64,000 nt of DNA from Rosellinia necatrix (lineage: Eukaryota > Ascomycota > Sordariomycetes > Xylariales > Xylariaceae), in the NCBI GenBank assembly GCA_021209875.1, contig JAGYVD010000009.1:2294001-2358000 (forward strand), given 5' to 3'. Shown here in pieces: positions 10,217 through 20,588 of this stretch. Made by a program: the position numbers and the translations under genes. Each line of letters starts with the position of its first letter. Position 1 is the stretch's first letter. The notes under the pieces are model-generated. The model was not told the origin of the DNA. It did no database searches and saw nothing but the letters and a program-made list of their open reading frames with translations.

Positions 10217-13206
10217 TGTGAATGCGAGTCGGCGGGGGAGACGGGCGGTGCGTGAGAATGAACGGGAGGCGCTATGAGATCGTGGTATACGCTTGGCTTT
10301 CCTCTGTTTCCTTGGAGCCAACGGCCATGGGCACTCAGAGCGGGCGACGAGCCAGTCTTATTATACCTGCTCCCCGCATGCCGCCAGCCGAACGGTCGGG
10401 CTAGCCTGCTATCTCTCTTCTCGTCGCTCCTCCCGTAGTCAAGGCTCATTTACACTAGTGCCCCCTCCATAGGGCCCTCCATAGGGCTTACATCGTCAGG
10501 GCATCGATGCTTGAACAGGCATGCATACTAATATTAGTAGCGCATGACTCTTTTGGGCCAACCTCCTATCCCTTACACCCTCCCTGATTCTTGGCCACCC
10601 CGGGCTGTTTGCGGTCTGCAGAATGTGCCCAACAGGATCGCGGGGCGGTGTCGAGCAGGGTCTCGGAGGGTCTGTCGACTTGGCACAGTCGCCGCAGGAA
10701 ATTATCGTCAAGAAATTATCGCAGGAAATTGTTGCATCACAACCACCCCCCCATGGCACCCCCCCATGGTGTAGAGTGTGGATGCTAATTAACCTTGTTG
10801 GCAGGGCTTCGGTCCCATACCGTGGACCTGACCTATGTGTGCTTGTTATTAGTGCTTGTTATTGGATGCGGAAACGAAGCCTCTGGCTGATTGTGAAGCA
10901 AGCCAAACGACCCCTTAGCTCGATTGACCCTCGCGTAGTGTAATAGTGGCCATGTATTATTATGACAGCACGTGTGTGTAGAACATCTGAGCTGTCAACC
11001 GGGTGGGTTTCATGGAAACGTTTAGCAACTCAGCTCCAGCACACCATCGACGGCTGATGGGAAGACGGGTCGAATTAGCCGCCAATGACAACGGCTCCCA
11101 CCCACTCGGGGGCAACCGAAAGAGGTAATAACAGATCTTTTAAGAAGCGAAGCTGGCTATCTTGTGTATACGATCGACTGCAGTACACTAGCTCGGGGCG
11201 TTCTTGGCGGCTCCTGGTCTAACAAACGGCCGGGCTTATTATCGGGCACTAACAAGTCGTTGAGATGTGGACGTCCCCGAGGTCTCTTGCTGACCACTAA
11301 ATTTATTCATCTAAGATTGGGTAAGGATGCTAGGGCAGGACATAATGATATGATTCCATCCGGGGGACCTAAAGAAAGGGAGGGGAGAAAAAAAGCAAAG
11401 AAGAAAGAAGAGAAAATCTACACGGTCGATCTAACTAAGTAGGTAGTTACATAAGTAAAGTGTCAAAATAACAAGAGAGCAATTCAACCCAACAAGCCGT
11501 TGGATGAGGTACATATAACTAGTTGCCTTATAATGACCCATATAACTACTAGGCACCTGGGCATGTAAGCACTTGCTGGGTAATACCCATAGCCTGTCCG
11601 GGCAGTGTACCCATTTTCCATGGTAGCACTACTACTAGCTTTGATCATAATAACTATAATCAGGTGACTAAGAAATTACAACCAAAAACTGCTGAGTTAC
11701 AAGTAGTTATTCGTCGTTGATTCCCCACGTGCTGAACCAATGGCTGGATAGACTTTATCTGGGGATACCCAAATTGAAGTCGTGAAAAATCTACAAAAAT
11801 ACGGCAAAGCAAGATGCAGGATCGACGGGGGGGACATACATGAGAAGAGCAGTTTACCAGACCAACACCAACTTCATCATTTCCACAGAGCGGGGAGTGA
11901 CTCATTCGCCGTACTTCTACGTTAGTTCGGATAGGGACAAACGGGTCGTGGCTATGTCTCTATGGCCAGTCCACCGCTAGTATCATCTATGTCAACGCCG
12001 GCAAAAGCACCCGGTTCTTCACACCGAAGACATCGTCGTGATCTTCTTCAAGGCCTGTGTCCGAAAGCAAGCAGGTGAGCGCCGTCACAGAATGCATCTA
12101 CACAGCCACCTTCCGTGGCAGCGGCCGAGTAGTCTTAGTGAGAGATGGGGGGGATGGGGAGATATCAACCCCTCAGCCTCGGATGCGCTCACATCAGCAT
12201 GGGCATTTGTGACACCACGGGGACAGCAATCCCAAGCAACGCGACCTTATAGAAGCCCCCTCCACCACGTGCGTGCCGAACACCAGGTAGGGCAGACAAG
12301 GGCGCAATAACCGGATCGTGCGCAAAATCGTAGCACGTTGCAGCAGCCGGGGAGAAAAAAAAAATAAATAAATAAAGGCGTCGTTCTAGCAGACGTGCGA
12401 TGCTCCGTAAAGAAGACAGTTTCGGAGGCAGCCTTCTGGCTTTCCCAGCTACCTCTTCCCCCGCGCCTCCTTCGACGACTTCGTCCGCGCCGCCGCCCAC
12501 TTCCCCGGCGACGGCGTCTTCTTGATCCGCCCCCCGCCAGTATCCCGCCTTCTAATCCCCACCCCTCGCCGGCCACACGAGCGGACACCTCGACAGTGGG
12601 AGACACCGGCCCGAAATGGGGATGGCAGAGTAAGTAAAATAGAGCACGTTTGTATGACCTCGTTCATCGATAGATGTTTCTCTCTGCAATTATTCCATAT
12701 ATTTATTGGCATCGTCCTAGCAAGTCGATATACATCGAATGGTGAACACCACCTGCCACAACTGCTGCCAAAATGGGTTTTAGGTACAATGCGATCCCCC
12801 ACAGTTAGGATCAGGAAGCCCCTGTCTCATATGTGACATGGAATTATAGCTGTTCGGTGGGTTGCACATTTTGGGGATAATGGTTTATAAAGAAAGCTGA
12901 TGGGTAGTCAGCCGATCTGCGGTGCTGTTGATCCTCCTTGAAACATTGCATAAAAATACCATCCAAAACGCCCCGGGTTTCGCCCACCCTGTTTCCCTCA
13001 ATCTGTCATGACAATCATGAATGGAAGAACCTAACTCGTACACGCCATGGTTGTAATAAACCAATATTCCCCAGGGGCTTTGGGGGGTTTTGGGGTCTTC
13101 AATAACATGCGGAGCGAGAACATCGCCTAAACCGCATATTAAACCATGCTAGAATAGACACTGCCGAAATGTACCCGATGTTTGAATGAGGCGATGCCGC
13201 TCCATA
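10217..13206. other. Intergenic, about 3 kb, with one possible exon relic
   Basis: No complete gene could be built. At about 12430-12530 (+) the frame reading SYLFPRASFDDFVRAAAHFP has GC-rich, coding-like codon use, but the frame degenerates within about 30 residues and I find no start or splice partner. Around 11690-12090 short plus-strand stretches look protein-like but are broken by stops. The rest (poly-A runs, TACCTA motifs) shows nothing I can name. Confidence 0.4.
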
Positions 13207-14718
13207 TCAAGGAATATTGCTTGGGTTCGCCTGATACCTACTGCGGAATACGTTGCTAATAGTCCCCCTCAAACTACTGATTGTGCCGCCATCTTGCATC
13301 CTGCTTGCCAGCACTTCTTCTAACGCCGATTGCGTCACAGAGGCATCTATGGCAAGGTTAGTTTGGGCACAGCATCAAGGTAAAATCTACTACTGTACCG
13401 TCTAGATCGCTGAAGCTGCTGGACATGCTCGGCGTTCCATCGCTATCTCGCGAATATGCCTTCGATTTGCTACTCGGGCTACGAGTTGCCTGTTCCATGG
13501 TTCGACGCGGTGATAAGGGACCGCTGGGGCGCTTACCGGCAGCGGCCCGTGATATCGGAACAGAGCCCGTGGAGGAGTCGGAGGTCTGGGAGTGGTGAGT
13601 GCGGTCTCTGATTGGCCCCTTAGACGATCGTTTCCCTTGTTCCCGAAGATCGCCCCGCAATGTTGCGTTCAAATCAGTTTGATCGTTAGATGAGCTACCG
13701 GTCTGAGGCCTATATGGAAGAAAGACCGGCTCTATATCGTCATCATCGTCGTCATCGGCAAAAGTCGTCCCCTCATTACTTTGGAATCGTGGCGGACGAC
13801 GAATAATTCTCGATTGCGCGGGGCTAGAGGAGGATGATGAGGTGGCGGAGCTCGATTCAACCGGACCGGGGGACTGGGAATAGACCTCTCGGTTGTCTAT
13901 ATCGTCTGGGTCGTCTATGTTGGTGGTGATAGGTAGTGACGTGAACCGATGTCGCTGCGCATCACCGGATTTCCCGGAGCCCTTGGTGCCACCACTAGGA
14001 GTTCTCGTTGTGGAAAATACGACGTTGTTCGACGAGGATCTTGTAGGGTGAGGTCGCGGAGTACTTCTCATGGACGAGTTTGGAGCGTTTTGTTCGTTCC
14101 GCGGTAGAGGCGAATCCTTGCGGATGGAAGCGGAGGAAGGCGCACGGGGTGCGACCGGGCCGGCGTATCGTGGGGGGTCCATCGGAAAGCCGCCTTCGGG
14201 TGCTTGTGGTTGGGGCGAGGGAGCCGGGGAGATCTTGGCGGCAACAACAGCCTTACGCATCTGTGCTCGTACCTGGGAGGCATGGCGCTCGGTGAGCCAG
14301 GCAACCTGCTGGAGGAGAAAGTCGACGGTCACCTGGAATTTGGCGGCACTGCTAGATGTCAGTGTGTGCGGCGGACGAGGGGGAATACCGATCGAACTTG
14401 CATATCGTTCCCTTAGAGGTTATTAGCACGGCATCCATGTCTTGATTTCATCACTACTGGTCGGTGCGATGATGAGACAAACTATTGAGCTTACAATCTA
14501 TCTCCGTCTTTGAGAGCTTTGATACGATGCTCCATAAAGCTTCGTCTTTGGAGGATTCCCAGTTTACCTATGCTATCGTGAGCCTCGATTGAGTCCCAGG
14601 CGATGACGACAACAACGGGGTCCAGATTACGTACTGGAGGAGGGTCCACAAAGTCACCTCGAGGGAATGGTAACCGAATGAATACGGTATAGGTTGGCTC
14701 GGGCTGTAGAGAGGCCAT
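13207..14718 (-). CDS. ATG29: Autophagy protein Atg29
   Basis: Atg29 forms the Atg17-Atg29-Atg31 scaffold at the phagophore assembly site. Exons: 14718-14635 (28 codons), 14567-14495, 14411-14389, 14332-13399 and 13346-13207. The total is 1254 nt, or 417 residues. The conserved N-terminal module is clear: YTVFIRLPFPRGDFVDPPP joins VNWESSKDEALWSIVSKLS and KTEIDW, then VDFLLQQVAWLTERHASQ and VRAQMRK. The remainder is a long Ser/Pro-rich disordered region with an acidic run (DDDDDDD) and a C-terminal block, SSFSDLDDASVTQSALEE. The exon 3/exon 4 boundary is the weak point: the chosen GTATTC donor gives NDMQVRSVTVDF, but an alternative acceptor upstream would add AAKFQ and is out of frame. The long tail suits the filamentous-fungal form of the protein. 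Confidence 0.85.
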
Positions 14719-15813
14719 GGCGAACAGAAGTCATAATACCTGATGCGCGTGTATTTAGTATTCGACGAACCCCAGCCTTGGTTGTTGTAGAGAAAGGTTT
14801 GGTCGGCACACAATACGTGCCGCGACCCAGAGCACCTTACCATGGGACTTGAGGTGGCATCCGTGATCCAAGGAGCTCTTATCGATTATATATGTGCATG
14901 ATACTTACGGCAACTAAATGGGCCGGGGGTGGCTTCTCTTCTCTGCCACCCACCCCACAGCTAGGTACTTCATAGACCTCCCAGGTGGTACCTACACAGC
15001 ACACACAGTACCCAAGTCCCCTCACACGACACGCCTACTTGCTCACCTGCCTGTCAGTGAACACCCGAGTGGCACTTTCCGGGGAGGTGTGTGCCCGTAC
15101 ACGCGTACCAGCTTAGTGCACTAGGTACCTAAGCTAAGTACCTGCCTGCAAGGCAGTGTGCCGGTGGCTTCCCGCTCACACCAACGTCGCAATATCTACT
15201 GCGGTGCTACAAGTAGTAAGAACCTGATCAGCCGGCCCATGTTGTACCACCCAATATGCTGCCTATTCTGTCAGGAGGCAAGGTCGACCTGAACAAGGCC
15301 ATCTCATTGGTGAATGCCTGTTGCCTCCCTCGATCTGCCTATTATAAACAAGAAAAAAAGGTTGGTATATGATGAAGGCAAGGAACGGGAGGCACGAGGG
15401 GGTTCTCCCTGACATACCTATGTAGCGAGGCTGCCTTCCTAGCTTATTCCTGTTTCATTCCAGACCGGAGTCTTGCACTTACCTCTCTTAGTTAAGATAT
15501 GCGCCATGATCCCAGGATAATAATCTTCTTTATAACACGTCCCGAAGTTGCCTCAGGTAGCGTGCAAACACATGTTCTTCCCCGACAGAGCATAGGCAGG
15601 TAGGTACTGAGACGGTACACATGCGTATCATATACAACTCCCACGTACAAGCCAGGGTGCCTGGTTCGTAGAAATAGCTGCGGTGCATCCTCCCTCCCGA
15701 GCCGCTCTCTGATAAGAACACCCATCACCTCGATCAGGGTCACGGCCCAACCGTCCCCTCGATCACGATCCACCTCAGTCGCGGTCTACCTCGATCAAGG
15801 TCTACCCCAAACC
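14719..15813. other. Intergenic between ATG29 and the membrane-protein gene
   Basis: This should hold the divergent promoters. TAGGTACCT-type motifs cluster at about 14962-14997 and 15120-15145. A CGATCA-rich direct repeat (CTCGATCA...) runs through about 15725-15805, just before the next gene. No separate gene seen. Confidence 0.5.
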
Positions 15814-17092
15814 ATGGAGGCAAGTACCATGGCATTCTCCCAAGCAGACTCCCTCGGAGATAGGAGCGCACCGGACTCACACACCAACTCAAACTAGGAC
15901 CTAGCCAAGCGGGCCTATGCTGGATTCCCCAACTGGACACAGACTCCCATACCAAGTGTGCAGATCTCGGCAGCCGGTCTGCTCGCCCTGGCCGATCTCA
16001 GCACCATCGCCCAACGGACCAGAATCTCAGGCGCCTCATGGCTCGACGCTCTGCTGCTAGCCCCCGGCCTGCACTACCAGCAGGCCGCCGACGCTGTGCT
16101 CCGCGAGCTGCCGTCGCCTTATAACGCGGTTGAGTCGGTCGACGGCAAGACGTCCACGTACAATATCGCCAACACCGCCACGCTCCGGTATCTCGAGCGC
16201 GTCGGCCGCGCCGGTCAGCGTGTCGTCGTTGATGTCGCTATGGTGCCCCGGCGCAGCTACTTCTCGTACGGCGACCAACGGAAGAAACGTAGCCTCAGAC
16301 GGCGCAGTGTCATCTGGCGTGACCAAGAAGCCGGCATCGGTTGGGTCTCGCAGGTGCTATACTTAGCAAGCCCCCTGCTCACAATCGCCGCGTTTGTATT
16401 CATGGTTCTCCTACGCGAATGTGTGTGGCATACCGTTTCCCCCAGGTCCCTCTCTGCTCGCTTTCCTCGTCCACGCCCGATATTAGAAACATTTCCAGTC
16501 TCTAGCTAATACCTATGGCGCGGTAGGGTGGGGTGTCGCCGCCTTGCTTGGGCTTATGCTGTCTCGTGTTTTAAATATCTGGATCATCAAGCAGCGCACA
16601 AACTGGCCCAGGATTCCGCCGCCGCCGCGCCGTAATTCGGCTGAGGCGGGTCCGGACGACTCCGACCTGCTGACAGAGTACATTGTCGACCTTGGTCACG
16701 GGCGTGTGGTATGCCTGCGTGGCCTGGCCTCGGACCTCCAGGCTATCACGACGACGTCATGGCTACGGGACCAGACCCACGTCGAGGGTTATCTCGAGGC
16801 AGCGGCAAAGCTGACGGTATACCTCGTCGCCGCCTTCAGTGGTAACCTCACACAGATCGGCTCTATCATCTTCCTGGGCCTTCTCCTGATCACTGCAGGT
16901 CTTCTCGGCCTCAGCAACGCCCACGCGAAAGCCCTTAGTATGCGTGGTCGCCTGGCGGCTCCTACAACCGAGAGCTTGCCGCGTCCGGATTCCCCGCCAT
17001 ATCCAGACAGTCACCCGCATAGCTCCACGTGGCCCCTGCCAATGGGTTCGAGCTTGCCATCCGCAATGGACGATCTTAGGTCGGGACGCTAA
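15814..17092 (+). CDS. Multi-pass membrane protein of unknown function; 5' end unresolved (in-frame TAG)
   Basis: Two segments are secure: 15898-16420 and 16527-17092, joined by intron 16421-16526 so that REW is followed by WGVAALLGLMLSRVLNIW. The stop is at 17090-17092. Hydrophobic segments occur around LLALADLS, LYLASPLLTIAAFVFMVLL, GVAALLGLMLSRVL, LTVYLVAAFSGNL and GSIIFLGLLLITAGLLGL, so four or five membrane spans are likely. The tail is Pro/Ser-rich. The conserved-looking DLAKRAYAGFPNWTQTPIPS begins right after a TAG at 15895-15897. An ATG in good context at 15814 is in the same frame upstream of that TAG. Either the TAG is the end of a 5' intron whose first exon I could not find, or the gene carries a nonsense codon. 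I recognise no family. Confidence 0.6.
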
Positions 17093-18494
17093 TTATATGA
17101 GCTGGCGAGGGGTCGCTGGTGAGTTTTGAACAAGGTAATCAATCTAGAATTAGAAGCTATTGGTTTTTGCATCGCCCATCAAAAGCCCATGGCAAAGCTG
17201 CCATCATGTATTTACGAAACAATGATTATCAGAGGAAATGAAGGGACTGGCGATATGGCTGGGCGATAGAGCGGGGTTTTGGTTTTTGCTATTTTACCTC
17301 GAAATATAAAGTTTGCCGCGTATACCCCTTTCATCATACGTTTTGCGGAGATTTCCGAACGGATATATAGCGGAGAAGGGTCTCGAACGCTAGCTACATA
17401 TGTTGGTATAATTTCGCCTCTACTTATCGAGATTCTACGCGGGTCGAGACTACGGCTCGTAGCGAACGTGGGTATTTCCGCTATCAGACATAACCTAGTA
17501 AATAATACAGGGTACCCAAAATGAAGCCCCTGGAATCAAATTATCTTTCCAGATAAGAACCATGACAAACAACGTTTAGATCACAAGTCCAAAGAGATAA
17601 AATAATAAAACTAAGTAAAAAGTCCGACACGCGACTTCAGAACTTCTGTGACACGGAGTATTTCGTATGCAAGAGGGGGTATTATAAATATCATCCAGTG
17701 CTATCTGTGTCTGCAGCACCTATGCTTTTGCAAATCTAGTTAAATAACTTATGCCGGGGCCCAGCCTTCATGGTACAAAGTAAAACAGAACAAAGGAACA
17801 AAAGAAAAAAAAAAAACGCCTCGCTTCCGTGCCGGGTATGATCTTTCCTCTTTCCCTTTTTTCAATACATTGTGCGCCTTGCCGTTCTTGCCTTGGAACG
17901 CCCTCCCCTCCATCATGAACCATGCACCCAGGTCCCTTCTGTAACCGGCCACACGCCAGCCATGATAGGCGGTAGGTGAAAAAGCGAAATCTTACAGCCG
18001 CGAAATCCTTAGATTAATAAACCAATGCTATAAGTGGTTTCCTTAGTTGATACCGCGAAAAAGAAGAAGAAGAAAAAGAAAAGAGGCCAAGTTTTGGATG
18101 TGGTCAATTCGTGCTGTGTAATAGCCCCAGGGACCGGTGCACCATCATTATAAGGTGTGTATGAGAGAATGACGATTATAGTATGTTAAATAGAGTCGTT
18201 CAGCGGCGACCAGTTGCCGGTGACCGCAATCATACTATAGCAAGCGTGAGTGCCTGCTAGCTGAAGGAGTGTCGGCCGTGTCTTCGGGTTGCTACTAAGA
18301 ATAGCAGTGCCGTATCATTTTCGCCACGCATTTGTCCTCAAGCGGCTCCTGTATGCTTATAGCAAAATGACGAGTCAGAGTCGTGGCCTGAGGCGGCAAA
18401 ATGACAACACTAGCCGGGCCAGAAGGTTTGCAACGACGAGTGCCACCAACAGCAGCGACCACGGGTGACCGTGCGTTGGCGAGACATTCCCGGC
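17093..18494. other. Convergent spacer, no gene seen
   Basis: The two flanking genes point into this 1.4-kb stretch. It holds A-rich tracts (about 17802-17816 and 18058-18085) and no open frame with coding character. The 81-codon frame at 17279-17524 lacks an ATG start and is not supported. Confidence 0.45.
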
Positions 18495-20588
18495 TTATTG
18501 GGAACGTCCCATCGCTTCCTCGGTGAATCGTACATTCTCGCACAGCGATCGCATGAACGATGGCACGACTTTGCCATCCTCGTCTGATCCAGGCCGTGCG
18601 GCGTTGGGGCCTGTACGTTGGAGCGTAATGGTTAGCCGGGCGCAGCACATTGCAAGTCCGTGCCGTAGTTCAGCCAGTTGTCTCGCCTGTTCCGCTCCAC
18701 GCGACCCTCCGGATGTCGCAGGCCTCGAGCCTGCCCAGCCCACTACAGGCGTCGAAGGTCTACTGGAGCTGCCCCGTCGTCCTGTAGGCGTGGCGGGGCG
18801 GGACAAACTCCCATTGTTTTCACTATGCCGCTGCTGCCCCTGACTCATCCCATTGAATAAGACCGCCGGTATATTTCGGAGGCTTGAGAAGGTCGATGTG
18901 CGGCTCCCACCACCTCCGGACGGCGGGGGCGTGGGAAATGATGCAAGTGGCATAAGAGGGGTTTTATCATCCTCTATTCCCAGAATGCGGGAGGCCTTCT
19001 TCGAAATTGCATGAGGACCGTGTGTCGAGGGGTGCGAAACCGTTGGCGAATACAGGTCAGGATCAGCGAAGGTGCCTAATCTGTCGGCGTCGGGTCTTGC
19101 TGTCCAGGGCCTTGTTGGTCCACTCGTATCGGCCAGGTACGGCGGGCAGCGCAAACAGAGTGACGTGATATAATTATATACCAGTACATAGGCATACAGG
19201 GCATCGCATAGACCGTCATTTCCATAAGGAAAGACTTTTCGTATCACAGACCATTCTTGTCTGCTGCCGGTCGAGGGTGTATTAAACTGGTATTGTTGGG
19301 CCGTCGAAGACCCTGGCCATTTCCACTTTGACGGTTTGGGTTGTTGATTGTTGGGGTGGTGCCCTGAGGTCGTTAGGTAGTCCGTCTTCGGGCGCTCGAC
19401 GTTATATCTCACTCCCTGGGAAAGGCCGCGAACATCCTCAACTAAAAGGTGGTTGCACCGGAGCAGGGTTACCGGGAAATTTGTCGCGTATAATTCGACC
19501 CTTTCTTGGACGGTAGGCGGTAGAGGTCGTGGTAATAACTGGTCCTCGCGCGCTAAGTAGGTCATATCGGATTTAAGCCATTCATCACAATCGACTTCGC
19601 AAGATACGATGCCCAGACCCCCATCATATTCGCTCATACTTGACTTGCTTATGCTGTCCTGGAAGGCGAAATCATGTTCGTGTCCAAGAGATGTTGTATC
19701 TCCGTCGTCTTCATGGGCGGAAGGTGGCTTGTCGTCAGGTAACAAGGATGACGCTGATCCAATCTCTTCATGATGCGTTTCCCTCGGGCTGAGGTTTTGA
19801 GCCCATTGTTGTACGGCTGCGCGGGCTGCATGGACTTCTTGATGTGTTAAAGATGAGCACCGCTCTGGGATTACCAACGCAGGGCGACGTGGTTTCCTAT
19901 GAATCGGAGTTGTTGGTGTCTCCGTCACACTGACAGGCTGAGACCTCGACAACATGGCCCTCCCACCACCTTCGTCTGGTGTTTGAAGCTGCCGCGCGCA
20001 TTTCGGAAAATCTGTCATGCTGCTCCTTCGTCGTTGGGTGATTGGTGATAGTTCGTCGACATCAAGGTCTATCCAACTCTGGGCTGTGTATTCCGAGGTC
20101 GGTGAGATATGGAGGAAGGCGGGTGACGGATGCCTTTCAGACTCAAGCCAGGTATCGACGGTAAGTACAGATTCCCCTCGAGTACTTATTGAAGGAGGCT
20201 CCAAATCGGCGGAGTAATCACTACTAGATACGCTGTTGCGTTTAGGTGGGTTGAAATCCAGTGGTGCAAAAATATCCGAGTACTTTTGGTGAGGAGCTTG
20301 TATCGTTTTAGAGTCGAGCAAAATGTCATTCGATCGAGATGGAATCATAGGGTCAAAACAGTCAGAGCTGTGCGGTGGTGGATATCGCTTCTTTGTCCTG
20401 TCGTCAGCTAGCCCTGGCGCAGGAGCTCCAGCTGTAAGCTGTTTGGATTGAAATACATTGCTGGACTGTTCCAAGTCTACAGCTAATATCTCTGGCAGAT
20501 TGGATTGCGAGTCTGCGGCGACCTTCATGTCGTGTTCTATGTCGTGTTCCATCCTCGCCTCGGTTGTTGTTTGTTGGCGCCGAGGCAT
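18495..20588 (-). CDS. Large disordered protein of unknown function (697 residues)
   Basis: An uninterrupted frame of 697 codons starts at the ATG at 20586-20588 and ends with TAA at 18495-18497. No intron is needed. The protein is Ser/Pro/Thr-rich and low in order over most of its length. It includes acidic patches and recurring S/T-P sites (for example PTTPIHRKPRRPALVIPERC). Two more compact parts can be seen: a middle section with ERVELYATNFPVTLLRCNHL and SVIRKVFPYGNDGLCDALYA plus VLVYNYITSLCLRCPP, and a C-terminal helical section ARQLAELRHGLAMCCARLTI. I do not recognise a named domain. The length without stops and the structured blocks make it a real gene, probably a conserved ascomycete protein. 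A regulatory or scaffold role is only a guess from its composition. Confidence 0.8.
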   Translation of the reverse strand: MPRRQQTTTEARMEHDIEHDMKVAADSQSNLPEILAVDLEQSSNVFQSKQLTAGAPAPGLADDRTKKRYPPPHSSDCFDPMIPSRSNDILLDSKTIQAPHQKYSDIFAPLDFNPPKRNSVSSSDYSADLEPPSISTRGESVLTVDTWLESERHPSPAFLHISPTSEYTAQSWIDLDVDELSPITQRRRSSMTDFPKCARQLQTPDEGGGRAMLSRSQPVSVTETPTTPIHRKPRRPALVIPERCSSLTHQEVHAARAAVQQWAQNLSPRETHHEEIGSASSLLPDDKPPSAHEDDGDTTSLGHEHDFAFQDSISKSSMSEYDGGLGIVSCEVDCDEWLKSDMTYLAREDQLLPRPLPPTVQERVELYATNFPVTLLRCNHLLVEDVRGLSQGVRYNVERPKTDYLTTSGHHPNNQQPKPSKWKWPGSSTAQQYQFNTPSTGSRQEWSVIRKVFPYGNDGLCDALYAYVLVYNYITSLCLRCPPYLADTSGPTRPWTARPDADRLGTFADPDLYSPTVSHPSTHGPHAISKKASRILGIEDDKTPLMPLASFPTPPPSGGGGSRTSTFSSLRNIPAVLFNGMSQGQQRHSENNGSLSRPATPTGRRGSSSRPSTPVVGWAGSRPATSGGSRGAEQARQLAELRHGLAMCCARLTITLQRTGPNAARPGSDEDGKVVPSFMRSLCENVRFTEEAMGRSQ

